NCBI GenBank assembly: GCA_022496805.1
Contig: CM040104.1
Location: forward strand, 6,547,650 to 6,611,649
Reading direction: 5' to 3'
DNA: 64,000 nt
From: Pohlia nutans
Lineage: Eukaryota; Streptophyta; Bryopsida; Bryales; Mniaceae
The position numbers and the translations under genes are program-made. The notes below the pieces were generated by a model that did not search any database, was not told where the DNA came from, and was given only the letters and a program-made list of their open reading frames with translations. Shown one piece after another: positions 19,242-32,330 of the stretch; positions within the stretch are counted from its first letter, which is position 1; each line of letters begins with the position of its first letter.

Positions 19242-21185
19242 ACATGCCACATGTGCTGTTTGAGCCACGTATAGCTTGCAAGGTGGCACAAAGGTAACTG
19301 TTTTAACCCTACCAGGTGAAAAGACTAGGTGCAATCTAGGTTGACCCTACCTGCAGTCTAGGTTGACCCTATCGTGTTGTGCCGGAGGGGTCCGACACGA
19401 CATGATCGGCACGACACGACACGGCATGAACGGCATGATGAACAACCCTGGAAGAGGCTGATTCGCCACCCACGACGCCTTCGCCGCCTTCGCCGCCTGG
19501 AAAAGCTGATTCGACGACACCTGCTTCGGAGCAAGGGTCTGGCAGGGACGACGATTGTGCAATCGGAGAGTACGAGAGGCTGCGGCAGGAGAACTTACGC
19601 AAGAACGAGCTCAAGCTACAGAAGCTCGGAGTCCCACTTCTGGCACAGAACTTGCTGAACCCTAATGCCACTTGCACGACCGAAGCGGGGGGAGGAGAAG
19701 GGACACGCAGCGCCGGTGGCAGCAGCATCGGAAACTGCAGGAAGAGAGAAAGGTAAAACCTAAACCCTAGCTCGACTTCGCTATTATGTTTCCGTGAGTG
19801 GAAAAATTGTTGAAAAAAAGTTTTGTCAGATCAGTTCAAGCAAATTAATTTACAGTTTTGCCTTCGTCACTATACTGCAATTAGTGGCTTAGGGTATTCC
19901 CAGCTTGGCGATTATTCATGCCTTAGGGAGCTTCTATCAGAGTTCCTCAGTTGAATATATTATCATCAGTCTAAGTGGTGTGGGCTTGAGTTTTCAACGT
20001 TGTTCCAACTAGCTAGCTGTTGTTTTTCAACGCGGATTGACTTGGCATTGATCTTGGTGTCAAAGTCATGGTCTGAGGTGAGTAATTTTCTGTATGTTGG
20101 CTCGCGATTCTACAGATCCCTTCTCATGATCGATCAGAAGAATGACCTCAATTTATGTATGTATGTGTGGTAAGTCGATGAGGTGTCTGGAGATTGTTGT
20201 ATTGCAGGTGATGATCTTGCAAAAAATTCTGGAACAGAACCAGGCCCAATGTCGTTTGGACCAAGATGTTTCTGGGAGCACGAACGAACAATAGACATTC
20301 AAGCTGCTAATAAGTACTTCTCGAGAGGATCTAAATGTCAAGATCATGTTCAGAAAATCTCTTTGAACTGCTGGCAAAGTCTATGCACAGACTTTCAAGA
20401 AGCCACTCAGGGCTGGCTCAGATGTTTACCGAAGTAGCTCTAATCCAGTCTCCTCCAGAGCTGAATATCAGCAGCATTTACTGCTTGAATGAATGGCCTT
20501 CAGGATTATGCTCAATCAATTATTATTCTGGGGGAGCTTATTACTTTGATTTGATTGTTGTTCCTGAAAAGACGAGCTCAACTTGCTGACCATGTTGCGC
20601 TGACCATGAAATTCAGGGCTTGGTTGCTTGTTATGTTGGGATATATTTTTTCCCTGAATTTTGGATGGGCTCTAAAAGTCTCCTTTGATTTGAGCGATGT
20701 AATGATGTCTCCTTTGATGGTGCTACAAAATCCACAAAATTGACTGTCAATTTTGGTGCTTAAAATTCCAATTTTTTTTGTTTTCCATAAAATTGAATTA
20801 ATTCATGCCAAAAATCTAGAAGAGTCTATGGTATATCATGCTTTATAGATTACTTACTCCTCGATGACAGCAAGGGTTTGTAACTGATGTTGGTTTCTGC
20901 AGCGAGGGTTTGAAAGTCGTGCGTCGGAGTAAGCGGCTCAACAACCGGCCATGAAAAGCTGCAAGGAACAAGCAGAAGGACGCGCTCTGCAAGGAATCAA
21001 AGGAAAGCGTGAGGAGCGTGAAGAGCAGCTCCGAGGAGTGGCACAGCGAAGAGGAGAAAACAGAGAGCGAAACTGACATCGAGAATGATGACGAGCGTAG
21101 CCTAGGCGATGATGAGGTCTCGCCAGTAGCAGTGGGAAAGCCATATCCAGGCAAGCAAAATCCTCAGGTGAGTGTACTGCCTTGC

Positions 21186-21385
21186 TTCGATGTTTGCTTG
21201 ATTCGATGTTTACTTCGATGTTTGCTTGATTCGATGTTTGCTTCGATGTTTGCTTGATTCGATGTTTGCTTCGATGTTTGCTTGATTCGATGATTCGATG
21301 TTTGCTTCGATGTTTGCTTGATTCGATGATTCGATGTTTGCTTGATTCGGTGTTTGCTTTGCTACCTCGATTCAGTGTTTGCTTG
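21186..21385 (+). repeat. Minisatellite of TTTGCTTGATTCGATG-type units
   Basis: About a dozen imperfect 12-16 bp units built from TTCGATG and TTTGCTTGA, starting just inside the intron after the exon ending at 21167. Non-coding. Confidence 0.9.
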
Positions 21386-24300
21386 CCTTGAAACTGCAGT
21401 CTCGTTTCCAAGCTCTGTGACTGCTCATAGTCACATGAACGAGAATTCTGACTTCATTTGCTAAGGTTCTCGTCATAGATACTTTCATGTATCAATTATG
21501 AATGTTGACGTCCAGGAATTTGTGTGCATTGCTACAGTCCATTTCTCATCGTTTGTAAGAGCTGTGCATTTGCATGCTCCTCCAGTTTCCCATTGCAGTC
21601 AATCACGCTAGCTTCTTGATATCACCATGCTTGCATATTGGTTTAGTAACTGTGTGACTGAGTACTAGCTTCGTGAATCTACATTGGATAAAAGCTTTGT
21701 GAATACTAGCTTCGTGAATTTGCAATTTCGATACTAACTGTGTGAGCACTAGCTTCGTGAATTTGCATGCCAAATAATAGCTTAGTGAATTCTAGCTTTG
21801 TAAATTTGCTATTTGGATACGACCTATGTGAGTTCTAGCTTCGTGAATTCGCAATCTGGATACTAGCTGTGTGAGTACTAGCTTCCATATATTCACAATC
21901 TGGATACAAGCTGTTTGAGTATTTGCTTGCCTTGAAATTGCTAGTGTTTGCTTGCCTTGAAACTGCAGTCATGTATTGTGGCTCTGTGACTCCTCATAGT
22001 CACATGAACGAGAATTCTGACTACAAAACTAGTATCAAGTCCAAAAAATGTATGACTGATGTTGGTCTTTGCTTGTTGGCTCGTTCCATGACTCCTTTTC
22101 TGTAGCTTTCATTGTTTGCTTGATTTTGTTTCAATTGCATTGGAGTGATTGATTGCTCAAGTCTGCCAGCAATATGTGTTGAAGTTTTGTGATCAAGTTT
22201 TGTGTCGAATGCTCATTCCTTTCATCTGTGGTGCCAATTAATAGATTTTCATGCAAACCATTTGTGGTAATCGAATAGTTGATTCCGTAGGCTCGTTGAG
22301 TGCTTGGAATCAGTTTGAGAATGAATTTGTTGATTGAGTTCAGTCACATGAACTAAATAGTTGACTATCAAACTCCGTATATGTTTAGGATTTGTGATTG
22401 GTCCTAGTCACATGAACTGGGATAATGACTAACCTTGACACTGAGAATGATTAGCGTTGTATATATTGTGCAGGCCAGCGGACAGACAACCGAGCCATCT
22501 GTGTGGGAGGTGCGCAAGCGAGGTCCTAGAGGTTGTGGAATTCCCAAACCCAGGTCAACGAGCCTACGTCCGCAGCAAACAGCCCGACCTCAACAAAGAA
22601 AACGTCTCAAGATGTCAGACGATTCACTATCAGGGGAGCCCTTTGATTACTGCAATTATGACGTTGTATCCGAGGTTCCTCCTAACCAGGGAGGCAGCAC
22701 ACCTCCTTCGCGTAACCGAGCCGTTCCCCGGCATGGGTCCATTAGTAGGTTGGACCTCGAAATTGCAAAAAGACAGCTCCAACTACTGCAATGGAGGCGA
22801 GCAATGGAGATGCAAGAGCCTGGGGTGAACTCCACATATTCTCCATCAGAGATGACTGAGAGCTTTGGTCAACCCTCATATTCCAGAGACCAGAAGTCCA
22901 GACGACGGGTCACTTTGAAGCAACAACAGGCTCAGGAGGTCACTTTTCGAGATGCAGGAGGGCCCAGAAAACACCTTGTGGAGGTCGATCTGAGAGGACA
23001 TCCACAAGGACAAAATCGACCGCTGTGGCTAACATGTCTTCGAGGTCATGCGCAGGATATAGATTTCAGCGAAGACAACTACAAGAATCTCAACACTTCT
23101 ATGCTGTCCGCTGTCAAGGAACGAGTGGACAACACTTTTGAGTACCATGGGGGCCTTGGCAAGGTGACAGAGGAGGCTTTCCACAGCATTTTGAAGAACT
23201 AGTTGAAGGTGAAGAGATATCAGTTGAAGAAAAGAATGCAAGATGGGAAGGACAAGCCAAAGCACATTCGCATGACCATTGGGTAAAGTTGTCAAAACTC
23301 ATCTTGGAAGAGAAAAAACAGCAGGAAGTAGAGAAGCTGCGATACAGCCGAGCGCAAGTGAAGAGGCCGACTTCAGCGGGGTGCAACGAAGAATATGTTC
23401 GAGCTAATTTGGTAAGTTTTCAGTATTTGTTTTCATGCCTTTCATCACAAGCGTTGCAAGCTTTCTAGACTGCCAGCAAAGTCAGATGATCACCGGTACT
23501 TGGAGAAACTTGTATGTTCTTCTTCTTAGTTTCGTCAAAAGTCTATTACAGCTCTTGATCTCAAAGGCTGTACAACTGTTCCATAGCGCAAACCAGGTCT
23601 TGAAGTCACTAGGTGCAGTCATCAAATTAGAGTTTGTGATTGTTCTCAGTCATCACGTTCGAATTCGTGACTTTTTTTAGTCATAGAGATGTCTGACCCA
23701 GGTTAACCCATTCATTTTCGAGGACACTTGACGGCAGCAGCTCATTCCTGTAAGCAATTTCTGTGTACAATCGGTAACATTTTCCAAGTCCAGTCCTTCC
23801 TGCACGTACTGCTCGTTGCCTTGCAGAAGCCCGTGAAATTGTGGTGATAACCCGACGACGTAGTAGATTCCAGCGATCGTGAGAGAAGCCTCATCAATTG
23901 TCACTAAGCATGCAGCACTAACTAGGGAATCTAACATCTCTGTGCAGGCCATTGAGCTGGAGAGAAGCCCAACTAGGGTTGAAATTGAAAGGGAGCTTGC
24001 ACGGGTCAAAAATGCCCCTCGAAGACTCAATCTGAGAAAAGAAACCTCCCCGAGTAGCCGAGTGTCTGATGCACAGCCAGAGCACGATAGTGATTGGCGG
24101 AGATCCATTGAGAAGAACATTGAACGCATCATGCAGCACCTGCAGATTCCCGTTGTCACCCCCATGAAGGCAGCAAGTGCAAAGAGCAGCTCCAGCTCAG
24201 AGTCCACCGGCACCGACACTTCACGAAAGCCAGATCACATTGAAGAAAGTATCATGCCACTGCAGGTATAAGTATGATCTTGATGTGTGTTGTCCAACTC

Positions 24301-25184
24301 CTGTTATTACAGCTCCTATTTGGGCACTTCTTGAAATCTTGTGCCTTAGTTCTAGAAAAATTCACTATGCCAAGTTCGTGACTGTTTGTAGTCATTGGTA
24401 TGGAAAGAGTGTCCAGGCTTGACTAGATGCAGTCATGAAGTTCGAATTCGTGATTGATAATAGTAATGAAGTTAGAATATGTGACTTCTCACAGTCATCA
24501 GTTTAGAATCTATTACTATCCACAGTCATAAAATTTGAATAAGTGACTGGAATGGTCAAGAAGGTGTGGCATTGTTTAACACATTTGTAAACATTGCTCA
24601 TGATTAAAAGCCATGACTGAGAGGATCCTTATTGACGTGTTGCCTCTGTACTCAACAGGCATTGCAGCAAGCAGGGGAGTGCGAATCGCAGCCTGCAGAT
24701 CCGGATAAGGCAGAGGACATGCCTGCAGTAGGTGATGTGAAGGACTCACATCCGTCGAGAACTTCGAGCAACCCTGCAGGGGGCACTCCGGATTGTGGTA
24801 CAATGACCGTGGCAGAGTCAGGAGGACGTGCCCCAGTTGTGTACTCCACTCGGAATTTGAGGGCTTCCAAGCCTGCAAAAGAGGACACTCGCACCCAGAA
24901 GAAAATGCGTTTGACAGAGGTTGAGAAGCTGAAGAAAGACCAGGATGACACAAAGAAGCAAAGGGCACTCCGGGGGAGCAAAGAAAAAGCTGAAAAGAGC
25001 AAGGAAGCCAACATTGACAGTCAGCAGAACGCGAAAGGGAAGAAGAAGAGAAACATGAACGCACCAGTAAGTGAACATGTAAGTGTCGGCAGCCTTGTAT
25101 TTTCACAGGTTTTTTTCTGAAAGCACCAATTCAGTGATTTAGTCTCAACTGATCCCTGTTTTGTGTGTTTTTTTATTTTTATAG

Positions 25185-26027
25185 GTTGTACAAGAAACCG
25201 AGGACCCGGATTTAAAGAAGGGTGACCCTGTGAGACTCAAGAAAAACATGAATGCACCCATAAGTGAACATGTAAGTGCCATGAGCCACTCCCTGGAACG
25301 TTGTGCCTTAGTTCTTTAGAAAATTCATTATGCCAAGTTCGTGACTGTTTGTAGTCATTCATATGGAACAAGTGACCAGGCTTGACTAGATTCAGTCACG
25401 AAGTTAGAATACGTGACTGATATTAGTAATGACGTTAGAATATATGACTTCTCACAGTCATAGAATTTGAATAAGTGCCATGAGCCTTGGAGAAGTACAT
25501 CTTTGTATCAAAGCAGCAGTTTAGTCCCAACTGATCCTTGTTTTGTGTTTTTTTTATTATTATAGGTTGTAGAAGAAGGTGAGGATCCGGATTTAAAGAA
25601 GGGTGACCCTGTGAGACTCAAGAAAAACATGAACGCTCCGATAAGTGAACATGTAAGTGCCATAAGCAACTTCCTGTAATGTTGTGCCTTAGTTCTTTAG
25701 AAATTCATTATACCAAGTTCGTGACTGTTTGTAGTCATTCATATGGAACGAGTGACCAGGCTTGACTAGATTCAGTTACGAAGTTAGAATAAGTGACTAA
25801 TATTAGTAATGACGTTAGAATATGTGACTTCTCACAGTCATAGAATTTGAATAAGTGCCATGAGCCTTGGAGAAGTACATCTTTGTATCAAAGCAGCAAT
25901 GTAGTCCCAACTGATCCTTGTTCTGTGTTTTTTTTTATTATTATAGGTTGTACAAGAAGGTGAGGACCCGGAGTTCAGGAAGGGTGACCCTGTGAGACTC
26001 AAGGGAATTGAAGAAGGGGAGGAGGAT
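25185..26027 (+). repeat. 381-bp tandem triplication of an exon with its intron
   Basis: Exons at 25185, 25566 and 25947 start exactly 381 bp apart. The first two are 87 bp (29 codons, phase 0 at both ends), each encoding a 29-residue unit with EDPDLKKGDPVRLKKN and ending at GAACAT before gtaagtg. The third begins the same way but continues into the terminal exon. The intron portions are also duplicated ('gtgactgtttgtagtcattc'). Confidence 0.92.
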
Positions 26028-26329
26028 AAAGTTGTGGCACTCGGGAAAGTGCAGAATGTAGCTGGGGCTTCTCTACACGGGAAAACCATAATTGCAGGAA
26101 CCGTGTCTGTAGAAGTGCAGAAAAGCCTAGATGACGACTACAGTTTGTTTGCACCCGTAGATCTAGATGATCCACCCGTGACCTTAGTAGGAGAAGCAGT
26201 AGGGCACTTTGTACTGTGGCCCACAGAGTTCATGGACATTGATATGTCCTTCTCCCAAGCAGTTTAGACTGATCGAGTTCCAGGTGCAGTGCATCCTGTT
26301 TCAGCACCGAATTTTCTATTTCAATGAAA

Positions 26330-27336
26330 TGTGTGAAAATCATTTGCATGACCTGACGCAGTGCTCACAACCGCACGGTTGACTTGTAATAGTCAACGGA
26401 TCTCATTATCACCCTAATCTGAAACTGAAATCTATGACTACGCACTGGTAGAATGGCAGATTCGACTGCATGGCATACGTTTGCATTAGACTACGGACAG
26501 TCAAGTCCTAGTCAGATGCTTCCGATTTAATATTGAAATTTTACTCCCAGTAGTAATAGAAACGAGTATACAAGGACTCCATGCAGTCATCACATGATAT
26601 GGGTGACTATGTGTAGTGAAGCATATTTGACTTTACAGCGTCGTATTATCTCACGTGTGTGTATGATGCAATACAGTCACAACCACATCACTATACGTAG
26701 TGATCAAACCATTGCTATATTCTCTAAAACCTCACTAAAATTAGTCATATCCATCTCATGATTTCAGCATTGGAGACTATGCATAGTCACCTCGATGTGG
26801 CTCTACATAGTCGTATTATCCCAAGTCTATGTGTGACTTAATGCAGTCACCACCACAGTACTATGCGTAGTGATAAAACCGTTGATGCAGTCACTAATAT
26901 CTCACTACAATTAGTCATAGCATTCAGAAGCTATTTCAGTATTCGTGACTATGGGTAGTCCAATAGATGTGACTCCAAAGAGTCCTATTCTCCCAACTCA
27001 ATGTATGACGCATTTCAGTCATCATCTCACTACTATGCGTAGTGATAAATGTATGACTACGTGTAGTCATAATTTCCATATAGATGACTACGTGTAGTCA
27101 TAAATGTATGACTAAATAGAGTCATATGGTCCCAAGTCCCACTGCAGGTCCCGTTTTGAAGTCCCAAAACACTGTGGGAACGCAGCATTGGGAACAAGAA
27201 GTGTCCGATATGACCCCCAGTCACATTGTCCGAAGCGACTAAGTCCAAATGACTACAAACAGTGCTAGTCACATTTTGGTTTATGCCCTGTTGTAGTCAT
27301 AAAACCTAGTCACATTGGGCTGGTTTTCTTGTAGTT
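26330..27336 (+). repeat. Palindromic subterminal repeats and 3' terminus of the CACTA element
   Basis: About 1 kb downstream of the gene is packed with imperfect palindromes around GACTAYRYGTAGTC: for example GACTATGCATAGTC near 26772 and GACTACGTGTAGTC at about 27056 and 27087. Related words occur in the introns of the gene. It closes with GGTTTTCTTGTAGTT (27322-27336), one base off the reverse complement of a standard CACTACAAGAAAACC terminus. Subterminal repeats are where En/Spm-type accessory proteins bind. The matching 5' terminus was not found. Confidence 0.7.
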
Positions 27337-28394
27337 TCACACCATTTTACGGCAACAATCACCGCCCTCACTCACGTTTCTTGTTGCCAATTCAACAAAC
27401 CCTTGAAGAGGCCCTACGACGGGCTGGGCAGGAGGGGGATAAAGAGGTCTGCTGCCAATCATGTCCACGAACTCATCCCGGCTATGGCTTCTGGACCTCC
27501 AATTAGGGTTTTGCAAAACTCGGATGAACTCGATGGACTCGGATGAACTCGATGGTTTCGCAGAACTCGGATGGTTTTTGCTCCCATCACACGTGGACCC
27601 CCCCTTCAAATTTTTGCTCTTCGTGTCTTCCGCCGCATATTTCAGAAAACATGTGCAAGTAATTTTGGGGTTATAGTTGAGTTTTCCGCAAACTGATCTC
27701 TCTTTTGATGGATGTGACCCCCCAAAAGTAGAGAAACGAAAATTGATCCCCTAGAATTCTGGAGAAAAAAAGAAGGGGTGAGTTGAGGGCCATCATGGAA
27801 TGTCAAGTAAGGGATCCCATGGAAAAGAGACGCGTGGCAGATGAGGTCAGCGAAAAAAGGGGTTTTGAATTGGGGTCCAGAAAAAAAAAAAGCACCGTTT
27901 TTGGACCTTCAAAACTTTGCAATCCCAATTTCTTTTTAGACTCCGATAGACTATTTATTGGGAATTTGAACTACTGTTCACTCAAACTACACCCTACTAA
28001 CCCATTGTTCAGTCACTTTGCGGATAACTCTACTGTCACATATATGCACATATCCACGACTACCCAGAAGATATTCAAGCTTTATCGATTAGGTACCCAA
28101 AATGTCGCTTACATAAAAATCAAATAAGCTTTAAACTACGAATTCCAACTAACTGGAAGAAATTCTAGAGCATAATTTAGTTCAAAAGCAGGTCAGAGTG
28201 AACTCCATAAAGTTTACAAATGGAATTGAAAGCATTCAAAAAACAGGACACAAGAGGAAAATCATCACGACCTATTCTTCTTCAGCAAATTGGGTGAGAA
28301 TGAACTTCTACAACTCACACATGGTACAAGCTTTAACCAAATCAACGCCTTTGTCCTTGTAGCGATCAAGGTAGCGCAGTTGCACGCCATTCCC
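27337..28394. other. Spacer, no recognisable gene
   Basis: Short frames at 27315-27676 and 27783-28127 have no recognisable motif. The phrase CTCGGATGAACTCGATGG is repeated near 27520-27555. Nothing else supported. Confidence 0.4.
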
Positions 28395-28591
28395 CACTAC
28401 AAGCAGAGGCGTCATTTCTCACTCTAGAGGATCCTGTTCATTGTCGCTTTTCACTCTACACGCTTGTCCTAGGTGATACGCTTGTCCTACGTGACGAACC
28501 GCACTCATCAAGTCCAACCAAAAAATTGGTGAGTGCAAAGTGGCGTTGTTTGACACACAGGAGTGAAAAGCGACGCCTTCTCCTTGTAGTG
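28395..28591. mobile_element. CACTA-type MITE, copy 1 (197 bp, TSD CCC)
   Basis: Starts CACTACAAGCAGAGGCGTC and ends GACGCCTTCTCCTTGTAGTG, near-perfect terminal inverted repeats. Flanked by CCC on both sides (28392-28394, 28592-28594), the 3-bp duplication of CACTA elements. Two further copies lie at 38301 and 57962. No coding capacity. Confidence 0.92.
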
Positions 28592-28901
28592 CCCGGACTC
28601 CCCTGGCACGTTGTGCACGTCAACGTGTCAAATCCCGCGAAACTGATGCCTCACACTCCCCACCACCAAGTTCCACCATGATGTTGCCCGCGCCCAAGCG
28701 GAAGCGGCAAACTTGGGAGCTAGTACTCTTGCACAAAAAGTATGCATTTCACCTGCATCTCATAGAAGCTTTGAACACTGATCCCGACCACCACACCTGC
28801 CATTATTAGGGCTAATTGGTGACAATGTCCATAAGCAACCAACCTAAGTTTGACGTTTCAATATTGTTGTTCGCAGTTGGCTGCAATGATTATGGGACAC
28901 A

Positions 28902-28985
28902 TGTAGTATCGGAACCTCACCTCGGCAAATGTACCCCTGGATACATTCTACAGGGGATAATACACGGGAGGTTCCCGATACTACA
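28902..28985. repeat. Hairpin-forming inverted repeat
   Basis: Arms TGTAGTATCGGAACCTC (28902-28918) and GAGGTTCCCGATACTACA (28968-28985) pair with one bulged base. Inside, CCCCTG (28934-28939) pairs with CAGGGG (28951-28956). The predicted stem-loop is about 84 nt. It could be a small-RNA precursor or a degenerate foldback element. Confidence 0.7.
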
Positions 28986-30465
28986 TTCTAGCCATGATTA
29001 TACATCCTAGATTGGGTCGCACTTGAAAATAGTTCAATCCTAAACTTTAAATCCTAAACCCTAAAAGCTTAAAATCCTCGTTTACGTCCCCTACATAAGG
29101 ACCGCATTTTGGTTGCCCATGTTGAATTAGAAGTGATAACAGGATCACCTCAGTATCGTTGATTGTGAATGAATATACCCTGCAATGCAATTCCCAAAAG
29201 GAATTTTGAGGTCACCGGAATTTCTACTACCTGTAATGAAATATGTTGCACTTGCGCGTTTGGTGCATGAAAGAGTGACTAAAAAAATCATTCCATCAAG
29301 CATATCTGGGAGGAAATACTTGTTCTCGCTGCAAAACACGAAAGTGGTGAGTCCTCATTCCCAGAACACAACGAACATCTATCTTAAAAATTTGTTCAAA
29401 ACCAGCTTTTCTCCAAATTAAGAGCAATGAAGAAAGCCGCTTACCCGGAAAGGACTTAATCTTGGTTGGCGACGCGGTGAGTGAGCTCCTCTGCTCTGAG
29501 TACAAACCCTGGCTATGGCGGAAAAAGAGAATCGCAAGCACCCACACTCACGATCTAAAGCATGCCCAGCAGCAAGTGTTTTTGAGGGACCAACGCCAAA
29601 ATTTGGTGTAAGGTGGTTACCCCATTCCCAACTGAATAAGAAATACGGATATGAGACATTGATATTATTTAGTTTTTTTTTTTTTTTAAAGTTAGGCAAG
29701 AAGAAATAGATTACAACACAAGTTGAAACATAATTTTTGGATGAAGAATGAATTAGTTATAAATTTTCAAAGTTGAAGCATAAAACATCCCATTCACATC
29801 ACATAGGTAGAGTTGTTATTGTCTAAAGAAGATTTGTATTGCACACACTAAAGATCCTTAAATCAACATCAACGAATCCATAACCACACTTACATATACT
29901 AAAACCAACAAGAGAGAACCCAGTACCAACTGTAACTCATGCTACAACCAACATCATTGCAGCATTGATTGTGGAAAATGCCCCTAGCTATTGGTTTAAG
30001 GCGCCAATTGGGAATGGGTACCACCTTAGCCAGCTGCACTTGCTCCAAAGTCTAGCCCAATAACTACCCACTAATGCCAAAAAATACTGTTTGGGATCAA
30101 AGTTTGAATTTTCCCCTCCATCTATAGAAGCTCTGGTGCAAGCATCTTTGCTCAATCAACAATTAAATAACGAGCTTGAAGACTATTCACCAGCCCATGC
30201 TTCAAGGCCATTAAGTTCTTTTCATAAAATCCTCTTTTAATAAGTTGCCTTGGTGTTCGTACAAAGAGTGTTGCTAGGGTACTTCAAGTCTAAATTCCTT
30301 TCACTTAAAAATTACCCTCAAATTAATGCTTGGTGGATATATTTGGTCTTGAGTTGATGGGCTTGCTCTTAGGGTTTACAGCGTTTACCTCGTTCTTCAT
30401 CTTGCGCCAACATTCATTTGTCATTTGTTCGTGAGTCAACGTTCAGTCGTGGACACACGGACCCG
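28986..30465. other. Spacer with no recognisable gene
   Basis: Short frames near 29185-29421 and 29418-29709 have no recognisable motif. GGTGGTTACCCCATTCCCAA (about 29612) and its near reverse complement TTGGGAATGGGTACCACC (about 30008) form a distant inverted pair, possibly the ends of an old element of about 420 bp. Confidence 0.4.
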
Positions 30466-30467
30466 CT

Positions 30468-30723
30468 CAGTTTTTTTTCCTCAATGTTTTCCAGCGCTTT
30501 TCCCGGACCCCAATTACCTGCAATTTTGGGGTCATAGTGATCCCCGACTCTAAATCCCCCCTGACGTTAGTACAAGCACTATTCACCCTTGGGTCAGTTT
30601 TTTTTCCTCAATGTTTTCCAGCGCTTTTCCCGGACCCCAATTACCTGCAATTTTGGGGTCATAGTGATCCCCGACTCTAAATCCCCCTTGACGTTAGTAC
30701 AAGCACTATTCACCCTTGGGTCC
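30468..30723 (+). repeat. 127-bp direct tandem duplication
   Basis: CAGTTTTTTTTCCTCAATG begins at 30468 and again at 30595. The two copies are almost identical through GCACTATTCACCCTTGGGTC, differing by about one base, so the duplication is recent. Non-coding. Confidence 0.93.
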
Positions 30724-31240
30724 CATTTTTTGAAATTTCTATTTTGGGCACCCTAGGGTCTTTCTTTGGTAATTTTTTTGCAAATTTGAGGCCTACGGTC
30801 CCAAATTAGTCTAGGAGGATCCCCTCAGGAATTTTAAACCCTTGAAAGAGAGGGATATTTTTTAAGGTGGGCCCCTACATGCACAAAATAGGCGACAGTT
30901 TTTGTCCTCTTGCGTTAACATCAAGGGGGGCATTTAGAGTCGAGATAGTGATCTACTAGTAGTCTAGTACACTAATAGTACTGATTCGTTCAAACAATTA
31001 TTTTATGCACTATTGTGTCGCAGATTCTATAAATAATATATTTATAAAATGTTCTTCTCTGATAGTCAACAGGATCTACTAAACATTCTTGACGTCATGT
31101 TTGACTCTTTATTTAGTGGTCAAGTAAAACAACTTTGTACATTATGGCCAAACGATTGGTTTGAATTTTGACATTTATATTGAAATTTCTACTTAAAGAG
31201 GAAAATTAAATATAAATTCTATTTTAAGAATTTGAGTAGG

Positions 31241-31926
31241 TTAACTCCTAACTTCCCAACCATGCATATTTTGCATGATGTATAGATTTGAACTCCGTTT
31301 TGTCATCCATCATGCACTTTTTGCAGTGTGGATTCTTTTACTGAAACTTTTATGGGAAGTTAGCTTCATGCATGTGTGATCAAATTAGAAAGGAGATGAT
31401 TTGAGAAAATTTTATGCTTCATTTCATGCTACATTGTTCCACCAAAAATTTTGAAGATTTTAGTCTAAATGTGTTATTGAAAAAGTCAAAGTCTAATAAA
31501 TTCAGCAACCAAAAAATCTCCAAAAATCACTATACTTAGAGTATTACATTTCAACCTATCATAGCAAATTCCATTCTTAGATTGTCAATATCTTATTTGT
31601 TATCAAATTACAAAAGAATTTTGGATTTTAAGTTTCAAATTTTATAGAAAAATATTGGAGATAGCAATTGCAGATCTAACCATATAGATAAAATCTAAAA
31701 TTCATTGTTCATACATCAAGTTCATAGTTTTTTCATTCATACATGTATGAATATCCCTCTTAGTTGCATTTTCATTCATACATTTATTTTCATACATCAA
31801 GTTCATAGTATTTTCATTCATACATTATTCATACATCAAATTCAAAATATCCCTCTTAGTTGCATTTTATAATGCATCTTTGCAAAACTTCCCAATTTGG
31901 AGAGGGTGAGGACGTTTAGGGGTTAA
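31241..31926. mobile_element. TTAA-type dispersed element (about 686 bp)
   Basis: Left end TTAACTCCTAACTTCCC, right end GGACGTTTAGGGGTTAA. The interior matches the copies at 33809 and 54354: GGGAAGTTAGCTTCATGCATG, ATTACATTTCAACC, and GCATTTTATAATGCATCTTTG near the right end. Non-coding. An internal duplication (CATACATTTATTTTCATAC region, 31720-31850) lengthens this copy. Confidence 0.7.
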
Positions 31927-32330
31927 ACGTCTACTTTTAAGCTAGAAAAGTGAGTTTTAGAATTCAAAAGATACTATAAACTAAAAAATCAGCCAAAAAA
32001 ATAAAAATGAACTAACTTGAAAAACACTTGTTAGTTCAAAAATTTCACTTTCTTTGTTTACAATATTGTGTTTGTCTCCGATTACATTCTTCAATCAAGA
32101 CATACTAGATTTGTCTTATCCTGAGTATCCATATATACATTTCAATATTTACAAAAGGGTAATTTTGTGACACCAATATTAATATTAGTCTATAGAATTC
32201 AAATCACTCTAGAACACTCGTTAAAGGCAACAATGTCAAGAGCTCCAAATATTCTATATGGGACTCATTTATATTGTACTTGTTCATCTTAATCGAACTC
32301 CAAGATTATAACTAATATCACTTTTCTATA

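Larger units (their letters stand above)
19442..26267 (+). pseudogene. Plant CACTA/En-Spm-type accessory gene, nine exons, disabled
   Basis: Exons by phase-compatible GT/AG sites: start unresolved to 19752, 20903-21167, 22474-23411, 23948-24265, 24659-25078, 25185-25271, 25566-25652, 25947-26267 (stop TAG), so eight visible plus an unseen first part. The content matches the plant transposon protein type: YERLRQENLRKN, then VVRRSKRL, then a region ending in WVKLSKLILEEKKQ as in Ptta/En-Spm proteins, charged coiled segments, and a C-terminal module (VVALGKVQN to GEAVGHFVLWP) resembling DUF8039. Damage: TGA 20952 (CGA would give Arg), TAG 23200 (CAG would give Gln), and a frameshift near 23255-23270 upstream of HDHWVKL. 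No ATG fits exon 1, where TGA 19439 precedes the frame. Family assignment is from memory of motifs. No DDE transposase seen, so it would have been an accessory (TNPA-like) protein. Confidence 0.65.

Noticed and set aside
20183..20437. Possible exon after an acceptor at 20207
   Set aside because: Its phase does not fit exon 19752, whereas splicing straight to 20903 does and joins KRES to EGLKVVRR.
27783..28127. A 114-codon frame
   Set aside because: No recognisable motif, homopolymer-rich, no splice partners.
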